Translations under genes and position numbers: made by a program
In this document: piece after piece, positions 7,355-14,864 of the stretch
Position numbering within the stretch: position 1 is the first letter of the stretch
How the letters are laid out: every line of letters begins with the position of its first letter
The notes under the pieces: model-generated
What the model was told of the DNA's origin: nothing
Database searches by the model: none
Seen by the model: the letters and a program-made list of their open reading frames with translations, nothing else
NCBI RefSeq assembly: GCF_000010665.1
Contig: NC_012796.1
Span: 434,001-498,000, forward strand
Source: Solidesulfovibrio magneticus RS-1
Lineage (GTDB): Bacteria; Desulfobacterota; Desulfovibrionia; Desulfovibrionales; Desulfovibrionaceae
DNA length: 64,000 nt
Reading direction: 5' to 3'

Positions 7355-9139
7355 TCAAGGCAGGCCCAGGGCGATCCCGACGGCCGGGGCTTGGAAGTCC
7401 GGCACGGCCCGGGTCCACAGGCGCAGGGCATTGACCAGCCACACGGCCTCGGCCCGCTGGAGGTCGGCCGGCGTCAGCCGCGCCTCGGCCACCACGCCCC
7501 GGGCCAGAAGGCGCGCCCGGTACGTGCCGGGCAGCAGGCCGCATTCGGCGGCCGGGGTGAGCAGCCGACCGTCCAGGCGCACGACGAGATTGGCCCGGCA
7601 GCTTTCGGTCACCTCGCCCAGGGTGTTGCACAGGACCACGTCGTCGCGGTCCGGCCGGGCGGCCAGGGCGGCGTCGTAGCGGGCGCGGCGGGTGGTCTTG
7701 TGGAAAAGGGTCGGATCGGCCGGGTCCACGGGTTCGGGACACAGGCCCAACCGGGCCGGTCGCCCCAGCCGGGCGGGCAGGGGATGGCGGGTGACGGCCA
7801 CCTCGCCCAGCGGGGACAAGGTCAGGCGCAGCCGGGCCCGGCCGGGGTGCCGGGCGGCTGTGTCCAGGGCGGCGGCCACGGCGGCCGCGTCGTAGGCAAA
7901 CCCCAGGGCGGCGGCCGAGGCGGCCAGACGGGCCAGGTGTTCGGGCAGAAAACTCAGGCGTCCGGCGTCCAGGCGCAGGGTTTCCAGCAGGGAAAAGCCG
8001 GCCGCCGGGTCACTGAGAAACCGGGCCTTGAGCCGGCATTCGGCGTATTCGTCGCCGGCCCGGGAATCGTGGGTGATGCCGCCGCCGACGCCATACACGG
8101 CCGTCCGCCGGGCCGTGTCCACGACCACGGTGCGGATGGCGACGCTCATGGCGCAGTCGCCGTCCGGGGCGACAAAACCCAGCGCGCCGGTGTACAAGCC
8201 GCGCGGCCCGGTTTCGCGCTCGCGAATAAGGCGCATGGCTGCGGCCTTGGGCGCGCCGGTGATGGAGCCGCAGGGGAAAAGCGCCCGCAGGACGTCGATG
8301 AGGCCGGTCGCCGGGGAGATGTCGGCCGTGACCGTGGTGGTCATCTGCCAGGCCGCGCCTAGGGGCTCCACGGCGAAGAGTTCCGGCACGGCCACGCTGC
8401 CGGGCACGGCGAGGCGGCCGAGGTCGTTTCGCATGAGATCGACGATCATGCGGTTTTCGGCCTGATTTTTCGGGCAGGCGGCCAGGGCGCGGGCGGCGGC
8501 CGCGTCGGCCTCGGGATCGGCGGCGCGCGGGGCGGTGCCCTTCATGGGCCGCACGGTCAGGCGATGGCCTTGGCGCGTAAAAAAGAGTTCCGGCGAGAAG
8601 GACAACACCACCCGGCCGCCCATATCCATGCGGCAGCACAGCCCGGCCTGCTGGCGCACGGCCAGGGCGGCGAACCAGGCCGAAAGATCGGCCGGGGCCG
8701 GGCCGGAGAGCGGAAATGTATAATTGACCTGATAGGCTTCGCCCCGGCCGAGTTCGCCCCGGATGGCGGCGATGGCCCGGTCGTAGTCCGGCCGGGCCAG
8801 GGACGGGAAAAACGGCGCGGCGGGCAAGGGCGCGAACCCGGGCCGTGGCGGCCGGGGCAGGGGGGCGTCGTAGGCGGCGGCAAAGGCTATGGGCTCGCCC
8901 GGGGCCGGGGCGTGGACGGCCAGGACGGGATCAAAGGCCGGTGCGGCTTCGTAGGCCAGGGCCAGAACCAACCAGCGGCCGCGCTCCTGCTCACGGCCGG
9001 CGCGTTCCAGAAGGGGGATGACCTCGGCGGCCGCGTAGGCCTGGCCGTGCCAGGCCGGGGCGGCAAAGGCCCGGGACCAGCCCCAGGGCGAATAACCGTC
9101 CGGGCCGGCGGCGGAGAAAAAGACGGCCTCGCCGAGCAT
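7355..9139 (-). CDS. pabB: aminodeoxychorismate synthase component I fused to aminodeoxychorismate lyase
   Basis: A 594-residue fusion for 4-aminobenzoate (folate precursor) synthesis. Residues about 100-380 are the chorismate-binding PabB domain (YQVNYTFPL, GTAPR, ENRMIVDLMRNDLGR, SITGAPKAAAMRLI, GDEYAECRLKARF). Residues about 385-594 are a class IV aminotransferase-like PabC lyase (SLLETLRLD, FHKTTRRARYD, LCNTLGEVTESCRANLVV, LLPGTYRARLL). PabB-PabC fusions are known in several bacteria. It makes 4-amino-4-deoxychorismate with a separate PabA glutaminase, which is not in this window. It precedes dapF on the strand but is separated from it by 189 bases, so a shared transcript is uncertain. 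Confidence 0.93.
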   Translation of the reverse strand: MLGEAVFFSAAGPDGYSPWGWSRAFAAPAWHGQAYAAAEVIPLLERAGREQERGRWLVLALAYEAAPAFDPVLAVHAPAPGEPIAFAAAYDAPLPRPPRPGFAPLPAAPFFPSLARPDYDRAIAAIRGELGRGEAYQVNYTFPLSGPAPADLSAWFAALAVRQQAGLCCRMDMGGRVVLSFSPELFFTRQGHRLTVRPMKGTAPRAADPEADAAAARALAACPKNQAENRMIVDLMRNDLGRLAVPGSVAVPELFAVEPLGAAWQMTTTVTADISPATGLIDVLRALFPCGSITGAPKAAAMRLIRERETGPRGLYTGALGFVAPDGDCAMSVAIRTVVVDTARRTAVYGVGGGITHDSRAGDEYAECRLKARFLSDPAAGFSLLETLRLDAGRLSFLPEHLARLAASAAALGFAYDAAAVAAALDTAARHPGRARLRLTLSPLGEVAVTRHPLPARLGRPARLGLCPEPVDPADPTLFHKTTRRARYDAALAARPDRDDVVLCNTLGEVTESCRANLVVRLDGRLLTPAAECGLLPGTYRARLLARGVVAEARLTPADLQRAEAVWLVNALRLWTRAVPDFQAPAVGIALGLP

Positions 9140-9297
9140 GGCCTTACGCCTTTTCCCGGCCCAGGCCGCGCAAACGGGCGGCGGTGGCCTTTTGGGGCGA
9201 ATGCGGGTAAGGCTCGGGAAAATCGGCCTGATTCCCGGCCGGTGCAGTCCTGCCCCGCGCCTGGCCGTTGTCGGCGCGGCGTGTTCGGGAGAAAGTC

Positions 9298-10542
9298 ATG
9301 CGTGGACGTCTGCTCAAAATATTCATGGTTATCCTGGTGCTGGTGCCGGTGGGGCTGACCGCCTATCTGGCCAATTCCCTCTACCACCGCAAGGGCGTGC
9401 CCCAGGCCCTGGAGAATCTGACGCGCCAGCTCTTCCAGTCCAAGGAAGAGGAGAAAAAGGCCGAAAAGCGCGCCCAGGACCTGGAGCGCAAGACCGAGGA
9501 ACTGCAAACCGCCTACGACGCCCTGGTGGCCGATCTGCGCGGCGAGGTGGACAGCCGGCAGATACGGGTGCGCCAGTTCCGGGAAAAGCTCGAAATCAAC
9601 TTCGTGGACAAGATCCTTTTTCCCTCGGGCAGCGCCGAAATCAGCCCCCGGGGCCGGGACATCCTGACCCGGGTGGGGGCGGTGCTGGCCAAGGTCAAGG
9701 ACAAGAGCATCTACGTGGTCGGGCACACCGACAACGTGCCCATCCATTCGGCCCTGTTCCCGTCCAACTGGGAGCTGTCGGCCTCCCGGGCCGCCTCGGT
9801 GATCCGCCACCTGTCCGAGTCCGGCGGGCTGGCCCCGGAACGCTTCACGGCCATGGGCCGGGCCTTTTACCAGCCCGTGGCCAGCAACGCCACCCCGGAA
9901 GGGCGGCAGGAAAACCGGCGGGTGGACATCATCGTGGCCGATGTGCCGCTTCTGGCCGGCGAGACCGGCTCCCAGTCCATGCGCGGCACGGTGTCCGGGG
10001 GCGCGGCCGGGACGGCCGGAGCACCGGCGGCGGCCGGAGCGCCGGGTACACCGGGTACGTCGGACGTCGGAGCTACGGCGTCCGGGTCTGAGTCCGGGAG
10101 CGCCGCCGCGCCGGCCGGTCCCGAAACAGCGCCCCCCGCGGATGGAGGCGCGCCGGCCGCCGCCGGGCCGGACGCTTCCAAGCCCCTGCGCGAGACCGCG
10201 CCGCCGGCCGGCCAGACCGTGGCCCCGCCCGAGCCGGCCGACCGGACCCCGGCGTCGCCCCAGGATCAGGCCAAGGCGGCCGCCCAGGACGCCGCCGCCA
10301 AGGCGGCGGGCAGCGAGGCCGCGCCGGCCAAGGACGACGGCCAGACCGCCAGCTCCGAGGCCGCGCCGGCCAAGAGCGAAGACGCCAAGGCCGCGCCTGA
10401 AGGCGCGCCGCCGGCCGCCGGGCCGGCCAAACCGGGCGGAGCATCCCCTTCGGCGACGTCCGAACCGTCGTCCGGCAACGCCCCGGACCTGCCGCCGCCC
10501 CTGCCCGACAAGCCGGCTCCGGCCGGCCCGTCCGGCTCGTAA
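9298..10542 (+). CDS. OmpA/MotB-type peptidoglycan-binding protein with long Ala/Pro tail
   Basis: A 414-residue envelope protein. One N-terminal membrane anchor (about 8-27, LKIFMVILVLVPVGLTAYLA) is followed by a charged coiled coil (about 35-90, KEEEKKAEKRAQDLERKTEEL) and an OmpA C-terminal domain (about 95-215: KILFPSGSAEISPRGRDIL, VVGHTDNVPIH, WELSASRAASVIRHL, QENRRVDIIV) that binds peptidoglycan. Residues 225-414 are low-complexity Ala/Pro/Gly/Lys, possibly wall-spanning. The stator residue and full MotB context are absent, so I do not call it MotB. ATG 9298 has GGGAG upstream. The last codons are partly duplicated at 11434-11484. Confidence 0.85.
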   Translation: MRGRLLKIFMVILVLVPVGLTAYLANSLYHRKGVPQALENLTRQLFQSKEEEKKAEKRAQDLERKTEELQTAYDALVADLRGEVDSRQIRVRQFREKLEINFVDKILFPSGSAEISPRGRDILTRVGAVLAKVKDKSIYVVGHTDNVPIHSALFPSNWELSASRAASVIRHLSESGGLAPERFTAMGRAFYQPVASNATPEGRQENRRVDIIVADVPLLAGETGSQSMRGTVSGGAAGTAGAPAAAGAPGTPGTSDVGATASGSESGSAAAPAGPETAPPADGGAPAAAGPDASKPLRETAPPAGQTVAPPEPADRTPASPQDQAKAAAQDAAAKAAGSEAAPAKDDGQTASSEAAPAKSEDAKAAPEGAPPAAGPAKPGGASPSATSEPSSGNAPDLPPPLPDKPAPAGPSGS

Positions 10543-10552
10543 ACGAAAAGCC
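10493..10552 (+). repeat. 3' end of the OmpA-type gene, copy 1 of a direct repeat
   Basis: Sequence encoding the final PPPLPDKPAPAGPSGS plus the stop codon and the bases AACGAAAAGCCC. It matches 11434-11484 apart from a 9-base deletion and single changes. The two copies flank the lower-GC gene pair at 10693-11272. Confidence 0.8.
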
Positions 10553-10610
10553 CGTTGCGACGGCGCGGGGGCCACACCCGGGGTGGACCCGCCGGCCGGT
10601 TCGCCCACGG

Positions 10611-10650
10611 AAAAGCCCCTGTCCGGCTTCCCGCCGTACAGGGGCTTTTC
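10611..10650 (+). terminator. intrinsic terminator after the OmpA-type gene
   Basis: Arms AAAAGCCCCTGT and ACAGGGGCTTTT around a 15-base loop, ending in C and a short T-rich tail. Because both ends are A/T tracts it can act on both strands, serving the OmpA-type gene and the convergent small cassette. Confidence 0.8.
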
Positions 10651-10692
10651 GTCTCCTGCCGTCGCCTCTTTATGGGAAAAGCGACGAATCGC

Positions 10693-10971
10693 TTAATGCT
10701 TGTCCCACTCGTCGAGCACTTTCTTTTTTTTGTACAGTTGCAGGCCGCCGCCTGTTACCGCGCCGACGACGGCCCCGGCGGCGCCCCATGTCGCCAACGT
10801 CGCGCCCGATATCAACATTGCGCCCCCGGCGATGGGAAGCCAGGCCGGGGCCGTGGCGATAACCGCAACTCCGGTTGAGATGGAGGCGATCGCGCCTGCG
10901 GCGCTGCCTTTGGCGGCGCTGGTTGCCACTTTCGCGAGGAGCTTGTGGTTGTTGCTAAGCCATTGCTTCAC
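10693..10971 (-). CDS. small glycine-rich membrane protein of a two-gene cassette
   Basis: A 92-residue protein (MKQWLSNNHKLLAKVATSAA) with two long hydrophobic Gly/Ala segments (GAIASISTGVAVIATAPAWL and GGAMLISGATLATWGAAGAV) and a basic C-terminal tail KKKKVLDEWDKH. The GTG start at 10969-10971, with GAGGAG upstream, overlaps the previous gene by 17 bases, so translation is coupled. A longer frame open to 11085 runs through the previous gene and is not coding. Family unknown; pore-like or bacteriocin/immunity-type function is only a thought. Base composition is lower in GC than the surroundings. Confidence 0.6.
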   Translation of the reverse strand: MKQWLSNNHKLLAKVATSAAKGSAAGAIASISTGVAVIATAPAWLPIAGGAMLISGATLATWGAAGAVVGAVTGGGLQLYKKKKVLDEWDKH

Positions 10972-11272
10972 GGAAGGACTCCTCAATAAGGAGTTTGAGT
11001 CTTTCTGCTTCTTCCTTGACTTTTTGATCTTTGATTTGGCCAATGGCCGCGCCCAGCAAACCGCCGATCTCTGTGGCGTCTTCAAAAAAAGGAAGGAGGT
11101 CGATCAAATAGCCAATAGCCATCCCGGCAATGGCCCATTTCGCCGTGTAGGATGTGGAAACGCCGTCGAGACGTTTCTTCGCCGCACTGATAAAGACAGA
11201 ACGTCTGTCAGCCGGAATGCGCTTGGACAGGTCGATGATCTGTTCCTTGATGTCGTAGGGAATGTCCGGCAT
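10955..11272 (-). CDS. uncharacterised 105-residue protein, first gene of the cassette
   Basis: Begins MPDIPYDIKEQIIDLSKRIP. A central hydrophobic segment KWAIAGMAIGYLIDLLPFFEDATEIGGLLGAAIGQ recalls the YkvA/DUF1232 pattern (membrane helix followed by D-hh-P), but the match is weak. The C-terminus is a charged helix KVKEEAERLKLLIEES. It overlaps the following gene by 17 bases. The codon usage has more AT-ending codons than neighbouring genes, consistent with transfer. No function assigned. Confidence 0.6.
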   Translation of the reverse strand: MPDIPYDIKEQIIDLSKRIPADRRSVFISAAKKRLDGVSTSYTAKWAIAGMAIGYLIDLLPFFEDATEIGGLLGAAIGQIKDQKVKEEAERLKLLIEESFREAMA

Positions 11273-11433
11273 GCGTCACCTCATGAATAAGGATTTCGTG
11301 CGCTGGTAGTGGGCATACCCGCAGGCCAGTGTGTCCACAGCCCATGCAAAAGCACACGGATGCTTTCCATTCAGATATCCCAAGGATGGTAGTGGCGCAA
11401 GGGGCTGTCCTTGCTTGAAAAGCAAGAGACTCC

Positions 11434-11484
11434 CGCCGCCCCTGCCCGACAAGCCGGCCCCGTCCGGTTCGTAAACGAAAAGCC
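11434..11484 (+). repeat. displaced copy 2 of the OmpA-type gene 3' end
   Basis: Repeats the gene's last codons (encoding PPPLPDKPAPSGS and a TAA) and the following AACGAAAAGCCCC without any open gene in front of it. Together with copy 1 it brackets the low-GC cassette. The 11273-11632 stretch otherwise holds only this remnant, the terminator at 11478-11514 and the palindrome at 11578-11598. Confidence 0.8.
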
Positions 11485-11514
11485 CCTGCCCGGCACGCCG
11501 CGCAGGGGCTTTTT
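11478..11514 (+). terminator. intrinsic terminator behind the duplicated OmpA tail
   Basis: AAAAGCCCCTGC and GCAGGGGCTTTT arms around a 12-base loop, followed by TT. It is clearly related to the terminator at 10611-10650, as if the whole gene end with its terminator had been duplicated. Confidence 0.75.
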
Positions 11515-11577
11515 CCATTATCGTCCCGACTGCCGCCATCCGCCTTTCCCCCTTTAAACTTTTCCCATTCGGGGGGT

Positions 11578-11598
11578 CTGGGGGCCTCAGGCCCCCAG
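11578..11598. repeat. 21-nt perfect palindrome, downstream of tsaB
   Basis: Arms CTGGGGGCCT and AGGCCCCCAG around a single C. It lies 35 bases beyond the tsaB stop, next to a GCCGCCGGAGGC flank also seen at 19971-19983 and 61014-61027. It may act as a terminator or mRNA 3'-end stabiliser. Confidence 0.7.
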
Positions 11599-11632
11599 CC
11601 GCCGGAGGCACTCTTCCCTCTTCCTCTCCCCA

Positions 11633-12403
11633 TTATTCCATGGCCTGGCGAATTCGTGCCTCGGCGTCGTGGCGGGTGAGGCCCCGGTGGGCGGCGATGG
11701 CGTCGAGGTTTTCCTCGGCGTCGCTTGGGCGCAGGTAGAGGGGTTCCACCGGCGTGAAGCCGTAGCTGGCCGACGCGGCGGCGGCCATGAGGGCGGCGGG
11801 GCTGGGGGAATCGTATTCCGGGCCGAGGATGGCGGCCAGGGGGGCGGCGGCCAGGAAGGCGTCGCGGTAGCGGGCGACGCCGTCGCCGACCAGCCACAGC
11901 GGGCCGACGGCGGCCCCGTCGACGGCCCGGGCGGCGGCTTCGGCCACGGTGAGCGCCTGGGGCGCGCCCATGGGCATGAGGTCGCCGTCGGCCAGGAAGG
12001 ATTGCAGGTAGACCTGGCCGGAGCGGGCGTGGGTGATGGCGACCACGGCTCCAGTGGCCTTGGCGGCGGCGGTGGCGGCCAGAAGCGGCAGGTGGTCGAG
12101 GCCGGCCATGGGGACGTTCGCGCCAAGGGACAGCCCCAGGGCGGTGGCCAGGGCCACCCGGATGCCGGTGAAGCTGCCCGGGCCGCGCACGCAGGCCAGG
12201 CCGCCCAGTTCGGCCGGGCGAACGCCGGCCTCGGCCAGGACTTTGGCGATAAGCGGGGCCAGCACCTCGGCGCAGCGGCCGGTGGCCTCGGCCCGGCGGT
12301 GGACCACGTCCTGGCCGGGCCGGCCGCAGGTGACCCACAGCGCCGGGGCCACGGCGTTTAGGACAAGGAGCTTCCCGGGACCGGGAAGAGGCAAATTAGC
12401 CAT
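11633..12403 (-). CDS. tsaB: tRNA threonylcarbamoyladenosine synthesis protein TsaB
   Basis: A 256-residue member of the Kae1/TsaD-like ASKHA fold. TsaB acts as the platform partner of TsaD (and TsaE) in making t6A at position 37 of ANN-reading tRNAs. Conserved blocks are HRRAEATGRCAEVLAPLI, the hallmark GLACVRGPGSFTGIRVALAT (about 68-87) and ITHARSGQVYLQSF. Length fits. Its ATG at 12401-12403 overlaps the rseP stop by 8 bases, so it ends a coupled minus-strand operon. Confidence 0.92.
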   Translation of the reverse strand: MANLPLPGPGKLLVLNAVAPALWVTCGRPGQDVVHRRAEATGRCAEVLAPLIAKVLAEAGVRPAELGGLACVRGPGSFTGIRVALATALGLSLGANVPMAGLDHLPLLAATAAAKATGAVVAITHARSGQVYLQSFLADGDLMPMGAPQALTVAEAAARAVDGAAVGPLWLVGDGVARYRDAFLAAAPLAAILGPEYDSPSPAALMAAAASASYGFTPVEPLYLRPSDAEENLDAIAAHRGLTRHDAEARIRQAME

Positions 12404-13475
12404 CGATAAGGCTCAACTGGCGGCGGATGTCGTTGACCGTAGCCAGCAACATGAGGCCGATGAGGAAGGCCAGGCCGATCTTGGTGGTCAGTACGCGCAT
12501 CCGGGGGCTGACGGGCTTTCGCATGACGATCTCGATGGCGTAGAACAGCAGATGGCCGCCGTCGAGGACCGGGATGGGGAGCAGGTTCAGCACGCCGAGG
12601 TTGACGCTGATAAGCGCCGCCAGGGCCACGACGTTGCCCAGGCCCTCTCCGGCCTGCTTGCTGACCATCTGGGCGATCATGATGGGGCCGCCGATGCTGT
12701 CCAGGGGCACCACGCGTTCGATGAGCTTTAAAATCCCGGTGTAGGTGACGACCACCACGTTCCAGGTCTGTTTCACGGCTTCGGCGGCGGCCGAGCCGGC
12801 CCCCAGCGGCACGGTGCGGGTCTTGCCCGAGGCGACGATGCCGACCAGGGGCACGGTTTCCTCTTCGCCGAAGAGGTTTTTGACGGTGCGCAGGGTGGGC
12901 GTCAGGACAAAGGTCTCGTCCTTGCCGTCGCGGCTGACGGTCAGCTTCACGGGCTGGCCGTTGCTGCCGCGAATGGCTGTGGACAGGGCGTCCCAGTTGG
13001 CCACCGGGCCGCCGTTTAAGCTGGTGACGACGTCGCCCGGGGCCAGGCCGGCCACGGCGGCGGGGCTGTCCTTTTGCACCTGGCCGATGATGGGCAGCAT
13101 CTCGAAGCGGCCGTCGGCGGCGAGCAGGCCCCAGAACAGCAGCCAGGCCAGGACGAAGTTGAAAATGGGGCCGGCGGCCACCACGACCATGCGCTGCCAG
13201 GCCGGGCGCAGGCGGAAATGGGTTTCGGGCGGGAAGTCGTCCGGGGCGGTGTCGTCGGGGTCCTGGGCCACCAGCTGGACATAACCGCCCAGGGGAATGG
13301 CCGAGAGGATGTAGCGGGTCTTGCCACGGGTGAAGCCGAAGATTTTCGGGCCAAATCCCAGGGAGAAGGTGGTCACGCCCATGCCAAAGGCCCGGGCGGC
13401 GATGAAATGCCCCAGTTCGTGGAAGAAGATCAGGCCGCCAAGGACCAGGGCCACGGCAACGATGCTTTCTATCAT
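12396..13475 (-). CDS. rseP: site-2 intramembrane zinc metalloprotease RseP
   Basis: A 359-residue inner-membrane protease of regulated intramembrane proteolysis. HELGH at 19-23 supplies the zinc ligands and the catalytic glutamate in the first helix; the third ligand is in PIPVLDGGHLLFY near residue 300. One PDZ domain lies about 110-190 (PIIGQVQKDSPAAVAGLAPGD), shorter than the two-PDZ enterobacterial form. ATG 13475 is preferred over the ATG four codons upstream because MIESIVAVAL starts the membrane segment. It sits between dxr and tsaB, a common order in proteobacteria. Confidence 0.93.
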   Translation of the reverse strand: MIESIVAVALVLGGLIFFHELGHFIAARAFGMGVTTFSLGFGPKIFGFTRGKTRYILSAIPLGGYVQLVAQDPDDTAPDDFPPETHFRLRPAWQRMVVVAAGPIFNFVLAWLLFWGLLAADGRFEMLPIIGQVQKDSPAAVAGLAPGDVVTSLNGGPVANWDALSTAIRGSNGQPVKLTVSRDGKDETFVLTPTLRTVKNLFGEEETVPLVGIVASGKTRTVPLGAGSAAAEAVKQTWNVVVVTYTGILKLIERVVPLDSIGGPIMIAQMVSKQAGEGLGNVVALAALISVNLGVLNLLPIPVLDGGHLLFYAIEIVMRKPVSPRMRVLTTKIGLAFLIGLMLLATVNDIRRQLSLIDG

Positions 13476-13601
13476 GGGCGCTCGCACTCGCCGGCAAAGG
13501 AGTCGGGCCGGCGTCGGTGTTTGACGGCGGGGCTTCGGCCGGGAAATCCGGCTTCGGTCCTGCCGAAGGATAAAGATAAGCGGCGTCGGCGCAAAGGCAA
13601 C

Positions 13602-14864
13602 TTATCGCCGCCGCGCGGCCCAGTCGGCCGTTTCCCGGCGCACCCGGGCGTCGAGGTCGGCGACGGTCGCGACATCGGGCAGGGGCTGCCCGGCGTGGGC
13701 GTCAAGGGCAGCCGCGATGGCCGCCGGAATGTCCAGGAAAGCCAGGCGTTCGGTCAGGAAAAGGTCCACGGCCACTTCGTTGGCGGCGTTGAGGACCACG
13801 GTGTGGCTGGCGCCGCCGCAAAGCGCCTGTCGGGCCAGGCCCAGGCAGGGAAAATCGTCGTCGCGCGGGGCTTCGAAGGTCAGCGCCGCCAGTTTGACCA
13901 GATCGACCCGGGGCACGGCCAGGGACAGCCGGCGCGGATAGCCCAGGCAGTAGGCGATGGCCACGCGCATGTCGGGCGGGCCGAGGTGGGCCAGAAGCGA
14001 GCCGTCGTGGAGCTGGGCCAGGGAGTGGACGATGCTTTGGGGATGGACCACCACGTCCACCTGGGACACGGGCAGGCCATACAGCCGGCAGGCCTCGATG
14101 ACCTCCAGGCCCTTGTTCATGAGGGTGGCGGAATCCACGCTGATTTTGGGGCCCATGGACCAGTTGGGGTGGGCCAGGGCCATGGCCGGGGTGACGGTTT
14201 CCAGGCAGGCCCGGTCGGCGCAGCGGAAAGGGCCGCCCGAGGCGGTCAAGACCAGCTTTTCGACCAGGGGCAGATCGGGCAGGCCCACGCCGCCCAGGGC
14301 CTGGAACAGGGCGTTGTGTTCGGAGTCCACGGGCAGGATCACCGCGCCCGAGGCGGCGGCGGCGGCCCGGATGAGGTCGCCGGCCAGGACCAGGGATTCC
14401 TTGTTGGCCAGGGCCACGATCTTGCCGGCGGCCACGGCGGCCAGCGTCGGTCCAAGGCCGGCCGCGCCCACGATGGCCGAGACCACGAGATCGACCTCCG
14501 GGGCGCTGGCCAGGGCGGCGTAGCCGGCCGGGCCGGTGAGGATGTCCGGGCGGTAGCCGGCCGGCAGCAGCTCGGCCAGGGCGGCGGCCCGGGCGTCGTC
14601 GATGACGGCCAGCACGGCCGGCCGGAAGGCGGCGGCCTGCTTAGCCAAAAGCTTCACGTTGGTCGCGCCGGCCAGGGCCACGACGTCGTATTCGCCGGGA
14701 TGCTCAGCCGCGACTTTCAGCGTGCTGACGCCGATGGAGCCGGTGGCCCCGAGCAGGGCCAAGCGCCTCGGCCGCCCGGGGTCGCGGGCGGACAGGGAGG
14801 AGATATAGCCTTGGCCGGGGCAGGGACAGGGACCAGCCGCGTTGGCGGCGGAAATCGGGGTCAT
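13602..14864 (-). CDS. dxr: 1-deoxy-D-xylulose 5-phosphate reductoisomerase
   Basis: A 420-residue enzyme of the MEP isoprenoid pathway that converts DXP to MEP with NADPH. The NADPH motif LALLGATGSIGVSTLKV lies near 37-53; the metal and substrate segment is ILPVDSEHNALFQ; the flexible-loop region is HPNWSMGPKISVDSATLMNK. Length is slightly above the 390-400 norm because of a 30-residue N-terminal lead before the Rossmann motif. Its ATG overlaps the stop of the 504-aa gene (ATGA at 14861-14864), showing coupling. Confidence 0.95.
   Translation of the reverse strand: MTPISAANAAGPCPCPGQGYISSLSARDPGRPRRLALLGATGSIGVSTLKVAAEHPGEYDVVALAGATNVKLLAKQAAAFRPAVLAVIDDARAAALAELLPAGYRPDILTGPAGYAALASAPEVDLVVSAIVGAAGLGPTLAAVAAGKIVALANKESLVLAGDLIRAAAAASGAVILPVDSEHNALFQALGGVGLPDLPLVEKLVLTASGGPFRCADRACLETVTPAMALAHPNWSMGPKISVDSATLMNKGLEVIEACRLYGLPVSQVDVVVHPQSIVHSLAQLHDGSLLAHLGPPDMRVAIAYCLGYPRRLSLAVPRVDLVKLAALTFEAPRDDDFPCLGLARQALCGGASHTVVLNAANEVAVDLFLTERLAFLDIPAAIAAALDAHAGQPLPDVATVADLDARVRRETADWAARRR

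Noticed and set aside
8887-10608. Minus-strand 573-codon frame antisense to the OmpA-type gene
   Set aside because: Arg/Gly-rich low complexity, crosses two real genes and a terminator.
10972-11085. Upstream extension of the second cassette gene
   Set aside because: Runs inside the first gene; the GTG with a good ribosome site explains the start.
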